Assembly (NCBI GenBank): GCA_963682175.1
Contig: OY821787.1
Span: forward strand, 22,360,501-22,424,500
Source: Triglochin maritima
Taxonomy: Eukaryota; Streptophyta; Magnoliopsida; Alismatales; Juncaginaceae
Direction: 5' to 3'
DNA length: 64,000 nucleotides
A program made the translations under genes and the position numbers. The notes below the pieces were generated by a model. It searched no databases and was not told the DNA's origin. It worked only from the letters and a program-made list of their open reading frames with translations. Below, piece after piece: positions 9,788 through 21,391 of this stretch. The stretch's first letter is position 1; each line of letters opens with the position of its first letter.

Positions 9788-10200
9788 TACTGGAGCCACC
9801 GGTGCACTCATGTCGTTTACCGTACGCATGAAAGAGGCCAAAGGTTGTTATAATGTCTCAGTTTGTTTGTCAGCATATGATCTGACATAACTAGATTATT
9901 GTCTAGTAGTCGGTGCCTCTCTCATATTACCCCAATCTGAAGATTGCTCAGCCACACAATTACGATTGTTCCAACCATAAGGGGTTTTGTCTGAGGCACC
10001 CCAGGCTGCACGGGTCTGGAATACGAGGGAGAATAGTCTTGGTCCAGACAATGAAATGGATGGTCGCCCATGTAACCACCCATATCGACAATGAACTCTC
10101 GAGTCGACCACTGTCACCACCACGAAGCCAAGCTCACAAAAATTGCTCGACTCGACTCCAAAATGCTATCAAAGAATGTAAAAATGGAGGATACTAGAAC
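9783..10200 (-). pseudogene. G gag-like protein, N-terminal part
   Basis: The minus-strand frame 10123-9896 reads VVTVVDSRVHCRYGWLHGRP, then TPYGWNNRNCVAEQSS and WGNMREAPTTRQ. This matches the start of the C protein (58920-58500). The match continues across 9783 into 4356 at the zinc-knuckle region, with the TSD ACGGC counted once. It is a broken gene split by F. Confidence 0.75.
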
Positions 10201-10472
10201 GTAGAGGTAGGTCGGAAGAAGATGACATAGAGGAGAAGGGAAGAATCCCTAAAAGTAGTGTGGGTAGAGGGTGAGGGTAGAAGCCTAGTCTAGCAAACAC
10301 GACTCAAACAAGCTTAGGCTGGCTATAGGTCCTTAAGCCTGACGATGCCTGACTTCGAGCTCACACGGCCTCAACACGCCTCACCTACCTATGACAAAGA
10401 CCACAGAGCCCAGCAAGTGTGCCAAGATCCGAAGATCTCGTTTCTCCTGCTATTGACAAAGTGGGCGATGCC
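10201..10472 (-). other. G leader remnant
   Basis: This matches the B leader at 53150-53400, including CACACGGCCTCAACACGCCT and AGCCCAGCAAGTG. No gene is seen. The primer-binding site side is cut off by H. Confidence 0.65.
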
Positions 10473-10513
10473 TATAAGACCTGCTCTCCTGCCACATTAT
10501 TAAAGTCTTATTT
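10473..10513 (+). repeat. H: start of a D-family LTR
   Basis: TATAAGACCTGCTCTCCTGC and the following bases to 10513 align with the D LTR start (25986-26026) at about 35 of 41 positions. The LTR resumes at 16960 after E. Confidence 0.8.
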
Positions 10514-11192
10514 TGTTGGTGGACGGGGAGCTACTGATCAATCCACCACAGGAGAATGCCCGTCTCCTGGACTACAGGGACCGCTGATTGGCGGTCCCCA
10601 ACCCCCGATTGGCGGTCTAAAAGGCGCACCTCGTGCACTGCATTAGACCGCCCTGATCACCATTACTTTTGCCTTTTTTTGACACCACTAGATCCATTCT
10701 TGATCTATTCTACTGGGGGACGAAGGAAAGAAGGTGGATCTCTCCTTGACACTCACAAAGCCAAAAAACGATTTTTGCAATGCACACTCTTCTTTTTTTT
10801 TCTACTCACATACTCACTCTTTTCTCACACAATTTCGTGGCTCAACTTCTAATGCTTGATATATATTGTTGTTGTATTGTTGTTCTATTACAAATGGTGA
10901 ATTCTAGTGCTTTATATAGGAACTTACATGACCCTACAACTTCCAAATGTAAAGACTACACAAACATGATCATTCAAGATCATTACACCTTCTACTTAAA
11001 TTGCATACATAATTAGGACGAAAATTACACAAAAAATGAAAAGACTCTTGTCTCTTCCACTCCCTCAAACTTTTGTCTTCTCATGTGTTGACTCTTCACC
11101 CCCTTGATGAGTCATCATGCAATGATGATGTGGCGGGTGACTAGGACGCCACATAGGGTTAAGTCGCCACCTAGGATTAAGTTCAAATCTCA
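10514..11192 (-). repeat. E 3' LTR, 679 bp
   Basis: The plus-strand edges are TGTTGGTGG and AAATCTCA. The inner part matches the 5' LTR remnant at 16768-16959. CTTTATATA at 10910-10918 is a likely TATA box on the minus strand. Confidence 0.85.
10579..10617. promoter_or_regulatory. Paired 18-bp palindromes in E 3' LTR (18-3-18)
   Basis: GACCGCTGATTGGCGGTC (10579-10596) and AACCCCCGATTGGCGGTC (10600-10617) are 21 bp centre to centre. They lie 65-103 bp from the primer-side end of the LTR, so in U5 on the minus strand. An extra half site GACCGCC starts at 10646. Confidence 0.8.
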
Positions 11193-12115
11193 ATACTCCT
11201 CCTTGAACTTAATCCTCTTCCATCCACCATCCCAAGATGATTTTGCAACTTCATATACAAACGGATTGGCAGGGCTTTTGTGAATATGTCAGCCACTTGA
11301 TATTCACTTCTCACATGCACTAAGTCTACATCCTTTTCTTTCATATGTTCACGAATGAAATGAAACCTTGTGTCGATGTGTTTGCTCCTTTCGTGATGGA
11401 CCGGATTTTTAGCCAGCTCGATAGCAGATTTGCTATCCATGTGCACCTTCGTAGCACTTGTCTGGCTTGAACATAGCTCTTTTAACAATTCTGTAAGCCA
11501 TATTACATGACACACACATGCACTTGCCGCCACATATTCCGCTTCGCAAGTTGATAATGCGACGATGGGTTGCGTCTTTGATGACCATGAGAAAGCCGTG
11601 TCACCAACATAAAAAACAAAACCCGAGGTACTCTTTCTATCATCCACATCCCCACTGCAATCACTATCAGTATATCCATAGAGTATCTCTTTGTCAACAC
11701 ATTCTCCATAGAATAAACCAAAGGAAAGAGTACCTTTGATGTAGCGAAATATTCGCTTAACCTCCATCCAATGTTCCATGGTTGGACTCTCCATGTACCG
11801 GCTCACCAAGCCAACTCCATATACAAGATCTGGTCGGGTGCATGTTAGGTATCGTAGAAACCCTACTGCACTTTTGTACATTGTTGCATCAACCAACTCA
11901 CCTTCTTCGTGTTTGGATAACTTTAATCCACATGCCACCGGTGTGTTCACGGGCTTGCAATCACCCATCTCGAAGCGCCCCAACACATCTTTAGCATAGC
12001 CTTCTTGTGATACAAAGATCCCGTCCCCTCCTTATTTGAACTCCAAACCAAGAAAGTAGGACAAGAGTCCAAGATCAGTCATCTCGAACTCCTTTTTCAT
12101 GATGTGTTTGAAATC
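11183..12115 (-). pseudogene. E RT end and RNase H
   Basis: The RT frame resumes as ADFKHIMKKEFEMTDLG after the solo LTR. A stop follows GLEFK (12032), then the frame continues with LGRFEMGDCKPVNTPVACGL. The copia RNase H is complete: YTDSDCSGDVDDRKSTSG, LSTCEAEYVAASACVCHVIW, KSAIELAKNPVHHERSKHID and ADIFTKALP. The stop lies inside the LTR edge (11183), as is common in copia elements. With stops in gag and RT and an LTR inside, it cannot make an active enzyme. Confidence 0.88.
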
Positions 12116-12120
12116 AGCAA
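12116..12120. repeat. Target duplication of S (left), AGCAA
   Basis: It is repeated at 14937-14941. Confidence 0.9.
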
Positions 12121-14936
12121 TGTAATGCCCCCGATCTCGCGGGTACGCACACTGGGAAAGACTATAAGTGTCGCGATCAGAAACCTCCACGACGACCGAA
12201 GGAGTTACAAAAGACTGACCAACAACGACTCGACAATACGTAGAGAGATCATACATGGATAGACTAACATAAAACATGACTGAAAAGTGAGAGATTATCC
12301 ATATATGGTAACAAGGTCAAATACATTACATCGAGTTCAAAAGGGAAATACATCATAAATAATGCAGAAGCAAAAGACAAACAGATGAATCTGGTCGACG
12401 TGTCCCTCGTGTACAAAATCTTCGACTACTCGTCCACTCTACCCTGTAGGAATCTAAGTACCTGCAAGCAGCGCATCAACATATGCGTGAGTTTTCTATA
12501 AAGAAAACCCAGTATTCCCCTGGCCCAATCGGAGTTATATGGAAGAATGCATGCAATCTATCTAAGACAAAAGCATCCGAAAAAGAAAACAGAAAAGCAC
12601 ATAATGCAACAGAAGGCTACGACTCCATAAGTCATGTCGGTCGGGCGCACCCGAATCATTCCTCAATAGGAACCAGAACACAAGCCTCACTGGTCAAAGG
12701 AGGTCACTCGACAGTGACCCACAGCTCGGCACAAAGCGGTGCGCCGGATAAGTGTCCCAATTCGCGGCAAGTGACCTACATGGTGCCATCGCGAACTTGG
12801 GAATACCTACCCTGAGACAGAATGGCAGCGCGCCTGCCCAGGACTTATCTTACGCCTGGCCTCCCAATGTGAAGGTCTTATGCGAGTGCCCTCTCTAGGT
12901 AGAGGACCCACTCGTGGCCCGTCGGCCCAAAAATAGAATGTGCCCAGAATTATTAATCAGATTAAATGCGATGCAAGCTACTTAAGCATCTAAAATCTAA
13001 TGCATCTACAGTGTATGGAATGAGCCCAAGGAAAGGTATCCGGATACCCTCCTAACAGCCCCCAAACAAATCAAATCAGAACATCCCAATCAGGAATCAA
13101 ACGAAACTCACAACAGCAAGCAATCATAACCGGATCAGCAAATCAAGATAATAGATAATCGAGTCATCTACGGGTCATGATAAGGATGTTAAAAGGTCTG
13201 ATATCCTAGGGGTCATACATAACCATATCATAACACATCACTTCAGTAACATATAGACTTGAGATACGCAATAGAATGATGCATTACCACTAGATATATC
13301 AAAATCGAACTCCACAATAATCGGTAGCATGCATCCTTAATTTCAGAGTTTATATGCGATGATAACTGAAATCTCAGAGCATGATCAGAGTTGATATGGG
13401 TATGTATTACATGTATATTAGTAGGATAATCATGTTGGAACATGCATAAAATATCAGTAGACGATATAGATCTCTAAACTAGCATACATGTATGCAACAT
13501 GTTAATATTTTACTTTAGAACATGACACGATCAGCACATGATATGAAAGAGTCCGTTTACATTCATAAGTGCATGCATGACTACAACATCAGGAATACAC
13601 ACACATCAGATCATATAACCACATTATATCTGCTACTGAAACACAACAAGTCATATAAAGCAAAACACATTCAACAAATAGAGCACGATAACTAACAAGA
13701 GATAAGCTAACAAGTTCAATCGACTCAAACAGATGCATGAGCCCTTGACCACTCCAACCCACGTGCTTAGAGTATCCCTCTCAGGCCGTCTATGGTGGGA
13801 GAGGGTCAGTAGAGATCCATCCAAGCAGCTAAGCCCAACAACCGAGCAAGCTGATGCACATGGTGCACTAACCCCATGGCTAGCCCATTCAAGTGCATGC
13901 TGCTCAGACCGAGCTAGCCCATCAAGATCCCCCTCACCCTTATCATCCCTAGGTTTGTTCCACACCTTGTCCTGACCTTTTCCACCATCTAGAAGAGCTG
14001 GACCAGCCAGCCGATCCAAACAAAGAGTCAAAAGGGTTGAAGACAAATCCTAGTCGGATCTTGTGTGCACCAGCCACACCCAACCAGATCCGTGCCCACC
14101 CCAAAACTCAGCCCAGAAGAAACCTCATCACTTCTGATCGGAGCTCACCGGAACCCCGGTCCCTCTGGCTGCCCCACAGACAGCCCCATCTATCGCAAGC
14201 TCCATGCGCACGCTTGAAGGGAACTTGGTTGTTGGTGCAACTGATTGCACCAACCACCAACATGGTGCAGGCTGGCCCTCCAGCCAACACCCCCTCCCAT
14301 ACAACTCTTCAAGGGTCAGGAGCATACCTGATCATCAATGAATATTGCTTGAAATTAGTCGGAGATTCTGCCCACCACTCTTCTAGTCGCACCGAAAGTT
14401 GCACTAGATGTTGCTTCTAGTCTCATCGGATTTGAAATTCATCGGAGCACCACTTGAGAGGATTGAGCACATGGCTGAGCAGTGGAAGAGGTGGAGGAGA
14501 CGTGAGGAAGAGGAATGGTTGTGCAAGGGTCAGCTGGACGGAGGCCTTTTGTTTGCTACAACTCTCCAACTTCCATACTCTTCATGGTTATTCAAACCCC
14601 CCTCAAGTATGCCAAAAATGGCACCAAGCAAAGGCATCCAAAAGGCACGAAATTATCTATATCCAAACCCCAACGGAAACCCTTCCAATTCCATATCACC
14701 CCAACATGGGCTCAGCCCAAACTCGCACCATAGGCTCACTCGGACCTAAATTTAGTCGATCGAGTCAAACCACCGCGCACTAGCCCGATGTGTCGCACAC
14801 GATCGACCAATGAGAAATCCGATCAAATATACTTAAACAAACATACCATAACACAAATTGACATTCTAAGAACTAAATTATGCATAACCGAGGAGAGTGG
14901 ACTTATTAATATTATAGCAGGAGAGCGGTTCTGACA
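12121..14936 (-). repeat. S: solo LTR of the D family inside E
   Basis: It is flanked by AGCAA at 12116-12120 and 14937-14941. On the minus strand it starts TGTCAGAACCGCTCTCCTGC (D: TGTAAGACCCGCTCCCCTGC) and ends GGGGGCATTACA. It is 2816 bp against 2992 in D. No primer site or interior is present, so it arose by recombination between two LTRs. Removing it restores the RT reading GM-LADFKH. No gene is seen in it. Confidence 0.92.
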
Positions 14937-14941
14937 AGCAA
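14937..14941. repeat. Target duplication of S (right), AGCAA
   Basis: It is repeated from 12116-12120. Confidence 0.9.
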
Positions 14942-16745
14942 GCATCCCATCGTTGCTACCTGCAAAAACAAGATCATCAACATAGAAGGCTACGATCAAT
15001 ATGTCGTTGCCTTCTTTCTTCACATAGATTGCATGTTCATGTGGGCATTGCAAGAATCCATTTTGCTTGAAGTAGGCATCAATCCTTGCATTCCATGCCC
15101 TCGGGGCTTGCTTCAAGCCATATAGTGCCTTCTTTAACTTCAGCACTTTCACCTCTTCGCCTTTCTTTTCATAGCCCGGCGGTTGCTCCACATAAACATC
15201 TTCTTCGAGAACTCCATTCAAGAAAGCGGACTTTACGTCCATTTGATGCATGTGCCACTTTCTTTGAGTTGCAAGTGAGGTTAGGAGACGGATTGTCTCC
15301 ATGCGTGCCACCGGGGTGAACACTTCTTCATAATCTATGCCGACCCTTTGCTTGTAGCCTTTTGCCACCAATCGTGCTTTGTACCTTTCAACTTCTCCTT
15401 GTGCCGTCATCTTTCTTTTGTACACCCATTTGATACCAATCGCTTTGTGTCCTTTAGGCAATGAGACTAGTTCCCAAGTTTCATTCCTTTCGATGGATCG
15501 CATTTCTTCATCCATCGCGGCACACCATTTTGCATCCTCCATCGCCTCTTCAAAAGGAATATTCTCTCCTTGTCCTAGAAGACACAATATCTTTTGCTCA
15601 CTTGTAATCTCCTTTGATCTCATCTCCTCCACATGGTTAGACGTCGCCACTTCTTCTCTTTCTTCTTCTTCTTCTTCTTCTTCTTTTTCTTCTTCTCTTC
15701 CTTTGCACCTCCCATCATCATGTTCGACTAGATCATGCATGACATGATTTGTGATTCCCTCGTTATTCCCGAACAAGGACATTCCTCCTTCGCAAGCATT
15801 CTCCTCTACGGCAACAAGGTTGGAGTTTTCTTCCACCCTTTTCTTCGACCAACACTCGCTTGCGTAGTGTCCATGCTTCCCACAATTGAAGCACTCAATC
15901 ACCTTCTTCGATCCACGATCACCACGGATACGACCGGAGCTCTCCTCCACCTTCTTTTGCGACCAGCATTCTTTCGCAAAATGACCACGCTTCCCATACT
16001 TGAAGCATTCGACCTCCCTCTTTCTTGGATGGTCTCCATAATCAAGACCTCTTCCACGATCTACGTTGCGAGGTTTCTCCTCCTTAAGCGACATCTTCAC
16101 TTGCAACGCCTCCTCCAAGACATCTTGTCTTTTCTTCTTTTTTCTTTGCTCGTGTGCCTCCAACGAGCTAGCTAGATAATCAATAGTCATCCTCTCGAGG
16201 TCCTTTGATTCCTCGATTGCGCACACCACATTCTCGAAGTCCTCGGTGAGAGAACGCAACACTTTCTCCACCACTCTTCCTTCGGTCAGCGCCTCCCCAT
16301 TTCTTTTTAACTTGCTCGCCACCATGCGAACTCTCGTCACGAAATCGGCAACTCCTTCCGATTCTTTCATCTTTAATGCATCGAACTCGCCTCAAAGCAT
16401 TTGGAGGCGCACTTGCCTCACTCGATCAGCCCCCTTGTAGCTCCTTTCAAGAGTATCCCACGCCTCCTTCGACGTCCTCGCTTCAGCGATCTTTTCAAAG
16501 CCACTCTCATCCACCGCTTGGAAGAGAGCACTCTTATCTTTGGCTCTTCTCTCCTTTTGGGCTTTGATTTGTGTGACAGTTTCTTCTCCCGTCTCGGCCT
16601 TCTCCTCGAAGCCTCTCTCCACAAGATCCTAAGCATCATGCGCACCCAGAAGCGCACGCATATGGATACTCCAATTGTCGTAGTTGCGTTTCGACAATCG
16701 AGGCAACGACGCATGACCAAACGTGGTCATTCCCGAGCTTCCCAT
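14942..16745 (-). pseudogene. E gag-RT fused frame, N-terminal part
   Basis: The ATG at 16745 follows the primer site closely. The frame opens LPRLSKRNYDNWSIHMRALL, the usual copia gag start. It has one stop after LLGAHDA and another after RLQML (16392). Further on are DFVTRVRMVASKLKRNGEAL, VVCAIEESKDL and two zinc knuckles: CFKYGKRGHFAKEC (second Cys replaced by Tyr) and CFNCGKHGHYASEC. An acidic Glu run comes next. The frame then enters copia RT directly (WCAAMDEEMRSIERNETWEL, IKWVYKRK, VDVKSAFLNG-type block, ALYGLKQAPRAW, FYVDDLVFAGSND). The protease and integrase expected between knuckle and RT are absent, without loss of frame. The solo LTR interrupts RT after NDGM. Confidence 0.88.
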
Positions 16746-16753
16746 CGGACGAG

Positions 16754-16765
16754 GCTCTGATACCA
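16754..16765 (-). other. E primer-binding site (initiator-Met tRNA)
   Basis: GCTCTGATACCA on the plus strand is TGGTATCAGAGC on the minus strand, 2 bp from the LTR edge at 16768. Confidence 0.9.
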
Positions 16766-16767
16766 GA

Positions 16768-16959
16768 TGTTGGAGGATGAGGAGCTACTGATCAATCAAC
16801 CACAGGAGAATGCCCGTCTCCTGGGCTACAGGGACCGCTGATTGGAGGTCCCCAACCGCCGATTGGCGGTCTAAAAGGCGCACCTCGTGCGCTGCCTTAG
16901 ACCGCCCTGATCACCATTCCTTTTGCCTTTTTTGACACCACCAGATCCATTCTTGATCT
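16768..16959 (-). repeat. E 5' LTR, truncated
   Basis: About 192 bp match 10514-10705. The match stops at TTCTTGATCT, where H sequence begins. Confidence 0.85.
16833..16871. promoter_or_regulatory. Paired 18-bp palindromes in E 5' LTR (18-3-18)
   Basis: GACCGCTGATTGGAGGTC (16833-16850) and AACCGCCGATTGGCGGTC (16854-16871) form the same module as at 10579, with one changed base in site 1 and a better site 2. Confidence 0.8.
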
Positions 16960-18676
16960 TGTGCAACCCTACACCAACTGACCCTATTTTTTCCTCCTCT
17001 CTTTCCCACGCCACAAAAACCCTTCCCCATCACCACCACCACTTCTGGTTCCTGCTGGTGGATCCGGCAGCTTGTGGTGTAGAAGCAAAGGCTTGTCTTG
17101 GGTGCAGCCCTTGGAATTTGCTGCTAGCTCAGGCACCCCCACAACTCAGGTATGTCTCTAGCCGTAGTGTAGGATGTGATAGGGTGTTGGGAGGAGGCTT
17201 CCCAACATCTTCGGCTGGTCGGTTCCGAGGTTTAAAGTTGGCACGTCTTTAACATATCCGGGAAGGTGGTTTGTGGTGCAACCCAACTCAGGTTGATGGA
17301 TCATGGGAGCTAGTGATGTTTTGTTAACGTGTTCCTGGGTGTGTTTATTGATTTTGATTAGTTTCCTTGCACGATTTCATGTTTTTGCACGATATCATGT
17401 ATATGCTTTGTCCAGTAGTTATATTCAGATCATGTTCTTAAATCATCCCAGTTGTGGGTTCTGTGTTCTTGGAAGTGTTTGATGATCATATTATAGGTCT
17501 GTATGCTGAATATAGGGTATATTATAAGTGGTCAAGCACGACTATATATTCTGATAATCATTACTGAGAACATCTGCGGATATACGATGTATGCTTGAGA
17601 TCAATTAACGGTTATGTCCTGAAGATCTGCTATGTTTTGGTCTCTGATTTGCTATTTATGCATTCTTGTATTATCCCCAACCACACTCGTACTTATCTTA
17701 TGGATCACACGCCAAGAATATCTTGCATCAAGTTCTGATTGGAGTCAAGTAGTCAGTCATGATTTACTGTTAGTGAGCTGAATTTAATTACTGATTTCAG
17801 GACAACTGCTCACCTGTTACCATTACTTATATTCTCATATTATTTCATTTAATGCCAGGTGCAACAATAAGAATGTATGCACGTTCTGAGATTCTAGTGT
17901 TCATGTTAAGTAGGTATTTCAGTAGTGCACTGGTTGTTGATTGCTGTTGTATTGGTTTTATTATTATTACTAACATGCTTGTATGTACTGATATGCTATG
18001 TCCTAGTGTGGTCTTGCGTGGTCAGTAGGAATCAGACCCTTTTAACTCCTTATCATGGCCCGTAGATGATTTAATTAGTAATTATATCATGTTACCAATT
18101 CAGATATGATTGATTGCTTTTGCATTTTGATATTAATGTCATGGTCTGATTTTTGTGAGGAGCTGCAAGGAAGTACTTTAGTACCCTTCCTTAACCTCAC
18201 ACTACATTTCTCAGCTACCCTAGATATATAGATCCTCGGGTAGTTTGCATCGCATATAATCTGATAATGTAATTTTTGGCACGTATTGTTTTCTGGGCCG
18301 ACGGGCCACGGGTGGGTCCTCTAGTACCTTATGCCATCCGAATAAGACCTTCACGTTGTGACGCCAGGCGTAAGATAAGTCCTGGGTAGGCACGCTGCCA
18401 TTCTGTCTGAGGTTAAGTGTTCCCAATATCCCGATTGCACCATGTAGGTTTTTCCGCGAATTAGGACATTTATCCAACGCGCCGCTTTGTGTCGAGCGGT
18501 GGGTCACTGTCGAGTGAACACTTCTGACCAACGAGGCTGGTGTTCTGGTTCCTTGCGAGGAACGTATTGGGTGTACCCGGCTGGCATGGCTTCTGGAGTC
18601 ATAGCCTTTTGATGCATTATGTGCTCTTCTGTTCCATTATGTTTCGATGCTTGTCTTAGTTAGACTTCATGCATGG
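16960..18676 (+). repeat. H: main part of a D-family LTR
   Basis: This aligns with D 26400-28545: ACCCTACACCA, a splice-donor-like CAGGTATG at about 17148, the 'GGCACGT...GGGCC.ACGGGCCACG' block and the hairpin segment near 18480-18600. About 375 bp of LTR expected between 10513 and 16960 are missing, together with most of the right LTR of E, so one deletion removed both. A is inserted at 18677; the rest of H should lie beyond the window. Confidence 0.8.
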
Positions 18677-19182
18677 TGATTGACATCATTTCATTCTCAT
18701 ATTTGCATCTTATATACATTATCTTTCACCAAAACAATGCTATGTTACGAGTTTTATGTTTGAATTTCAGAAATAAATAGGTTTGAAGAGAGGAAGCATA
18801 AAAGTACCCAAAAGCTGGGAAAAAAGACTGAATTGTGAGATCTGGGGACTAAGATGCAAGGGAGAAGGACCTGAACGTAAGACCAAAGAACCAAAGAGCA
18901 AAATAGAAAACTCCACACCATCATGGGGAGTATTTTGACAATTCTATTCCGGTCGGAACTCCAACAAGTCAAGTAACCGCATCCAAGACAAACAATACAA
19001 GGAAGAAAAGCCGACAAAAAATTCCAACCCAATCCAAACTTTATGGACCACTAATTGGCGGTCCAGATCACTCTGGATCAGCTCAACTTTCTCCAGCACA
19101 TGTATTAGAGGATTTGTAGGCTATTTTTGGTATCTGTTTACTCCCACGTCGGGGGATTGTCCCGGAGTGCCTTTTTCTATGG

Positions 19183-19190
19183 CTATAAAT
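19183..19190 (+). promoter_or_regulatory. TATA box of A 5' LTR
   Basis: TATAAATA in GGCTATAAATAGAAC. Confidence 0.7.
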
Positions 19191-20048
19191 AGAACTCTTC
19201 ACCTTCTAATGTAATGAATTCATATTTTAAGTAGATATTCTTCCTACCAGAAGTGAGGCCTTGAAGCACACACTAAAGTAGGAGGATGCTACTTGAATGT
19301 GTGTCACTTTAATAAAAGTTTTTTTATTATGTTGATTGTTTTATGTTTCTTGTTTTACTTTGTTTAATTTCATTTCATTAGTTTTACTAGCTTAGTTAAT
19401 ATGCTTTCCTTGCTTAGTGTAATAGTTAGTTTAATGTTTAGTGAGTAGTTCCATCCCCTTTGGGGGGTGGAGTAGAAGTTCATACATGCAAATGAGAATG
19501 GAATGAATGCTTTATTTACAATGTGTTGATAAAACATGAATGTATGCTTGCTTGTTTAGGATAGAATTTATAACATGATGAGTTTTGCAAAAATGATTAG
19601 ACACCTCTCATGCTTGTTTAGGTTCTGAAATAAACAACTTGAATATGTAATTGTTAATCAACTAGGATGGTGAATGGATTGATAGGTTTTGCCATAACAT
19701 TTAGACACTTCCTATGCATGATAACACCACCTTTATTTGTGCTTCAAGAATGTGTTCAACACCCACCTCTTTGCATGTGTGCACTAACTCCACCCCTTAG
19801 GGGTTTTCCCAATTCTCAATTCCAGCACTCTTATTTCGTTCTTAGTTAGGTTTTAGTTAATCGTTTGTTGCTTTCTTTCGCATTTCGTACTTCGTAGTGT
19901 AGTGTAGCGTAGAGTAGGATAATCAAACTCTCTTCCATATTTTTGCCACTTGATTTCGTGCAAACGAGAGGCTGCTCACCTCCCTGAGGACGACCCGTAT
20001 TTGTCACCACTTCAACGCAGCCGTGCACTTGCGGTTTAATATAAAACG

Positions 20049-20053
20049 TTCAA
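20049..20053. repeat. Target duplication of K (left), TTCAA
   Basis: It is repeated at 24013-24017. Confidence 0.88.
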
Positions 20054-21230
20054 TGATGCATTGCATACATTGCATCATATGTCTTTCATTTATATTAATT
20101 TTATATAAATAAATGCTACTAAGGTATGTGTTTAGTCTTATTACAGAATACAGGGACCTGAATGCAAATTACCCATATCCCGAGCATAAACGCGTGTAAG
20201 AGACTCATTTCTATCATAAAGACCAAGTTCAAGATTATCGGGGTTCAAATTGAAGTACATCCAAGCACAAAAGCATTCAAAGACCTAATTACAAAAAGCC
20301 AGGGACTTAATTGCAAAAAGCCGAGGACCGGACTGCAAATTTTGAGTACCAAAATATTATTTTGTAGAAGTCTAACGAAAAATCAATTTAGATCTCCAAA
20401 TATATGAAGAAATTAATTCGTAGCTCAAAAGAAAGGAAAGAAATCAATCCAGACGCGCAAAGAACAGTTAAAACATACCATAAACACACAGGAAAAATCT
20501 GGATCGAATCTGAGCCAAAAAGGTGGCGATTCCGCCGCACCCCATGTACAAAATGCGGCGGATTAGCCACACAAAAGTCGATCCGTGCGCTCAAATTTTT
20601 ACCAATGTTGTATTGACGCGTGCACTTTTCTTTTATGTATTGGGATCCCCGGTTGAGGCTATAAATAAGGCCGAATCATGTATTGAGAAGGGAACTTGCT
20701 TTTTTTTCCATTCTTTAGTAATAAAACTCTGTTCATTTATTTCGTGTTTTTAATTTTCTTTCGTAGTTTCTCTAGGACCCCTTGTCCTTCCCCCCATCAA
20801 TGAGTTTCTAACTCTCTCCAAAGGGTGGGGTGACAGATTTAGGGTGATGAGAAGAAGAATGATGTTATTATTTTAATTTCGTATTAGTATAATTTGATTA
20901 CTTGAGTTTATGTTGAATCATTTATAATGTAATGCTTTATAACTAATATGATTTATTATAAATTTCAGATTTCTCTAAACAAAAAACCGATATCTAAACC
21001 TCCACCCGCTGGACTCTCATCCATATTTGCTTTATTCTTAATTTGTTTTTGTTGTTCTTGCTTTAGAAATTTAAAAACCAAAAAATCTCAAACCAAACTT
21101 ATTTCTCTCTCTTTCCTTCCTTAATCGAAAATTACAAAAATAACAATATCTCTCCCTCCTTGTGTTCGAACCGTACTTGCCACGTCTTCATTGACGTCGT
21201 GCACTTGCGGTATAAATAAAATTCTCATCA
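20054..21230 (+). repeat. K LTR1, 1177 bp
   Basis: It runs TGATGCATTGCATACATTGC to TCTCATCA. The TATA box is at 20660-20667 (GGCTATAAATAAGG). Paired palindromes lie at 20522-20571. Confidence 0.9.
20522..20571. promoter_or_regulatory. Paired palindromes in K LTR1 U3
   Basis: GGTGGCGATTCCGCCGCACC (20522-20541) and TGCGGCGGATTAGCCACA (20554-20571) are 31 bp centre to centre and end 89 bp before the TATA box. Confidence 0.75.
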
Positions 21231-21235
21231 CGTTT

Positions 21236-21253
21236 TTGGCGTCATTGCCAGGG
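21236..21253 (+). other. K primer-binding site, decayed
   Basis: TGGCGTCATTGCCAGGGA has three mismatches to the tRNA-Asp-type site TGGCGCCGTTGCCGGGGA. Confidence 0.75.
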
Positions 21254-21391
21254 AGGCGACGAAGATTTTGTTTATTTTTAGTGATTTTGATTCTATTCTG
21301 TTTATCGTGTGCACGATCTAACTATTTGGGTTTGCGTTTCAGGAGACAACAGAGTGCTTGGCGAAATCCGGGCAGAAGTGGAGCAAGAAGG

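Larger units (their letters stand above)
2368..10472 (-). mobile_element. Element G: degraded non-autonomous Athila relative, split by F
   Basis: Two pieces (2368-4356 and 9783-10472) read as one minus-strand element once F is removed. 2370-2760 matches the B 3' internal region (38190-38560). 2838-4356 and 9783-10200 match C (56884-58930). 10200-10472 matches the B leader (53150-53400). G therefore has a B-type 3' region and leader around a C-type coding region. No LTR or primer site of G remains: H is inserted in its leader at 10473, and the 3' end is lost at about 2368. Confidence 0.75.
10514..16959 (-). mobile_element. Element E: Ty1/copia retrotransposon, gag joined to RT, split by a solo LTR
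   Basis: Minus-strand order: 5' LTR remnant (16768-16959), initiator-Met primer site (16754-16765), gag from 16745, RT and RNase H to 11183, 3' LTR (10514-11192). Protease and integrase are missing although the frame runs through, so the element is internally deleted. A D-family solo LTR is inserted in the RT gene. The left flank TATTT (10509-10513) would be the TSD, but the partner is lost in the deletion at 16959/16960. Confidence 0.9.
18677..20053 (+). repeat. A 5' LTR (main part)
   Basis: It starts TGATTGACATCATTTCATTC. The TATA box TATAAATA lies at 19183-19190, and the U5 has GTGCACTTGCGGTTTAATAT. K is inserted at TTCAA (20049-20053), leaving only CA (24018-24019) of this LTR on the far side. 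The B LTR ends CGTTCAACA, which confirms this. One palindrome of the expected pair is clear: GACCACTAATTGGCGGTC at 19046-19063, 120 bp before the TATA box; its partner has decayed. Confidence 0.88.

Noticed and set aside
15660..15705. CTT microsatellite
   Set aside because: It encodes the Glu run of the E protein on the minus strand and needs no separate explanation.
18220..18531. Minus-strand ORF of 103 codons in H
   Set aside because: It follows the hairpin segment of the LTR; no family match and not kept in D.
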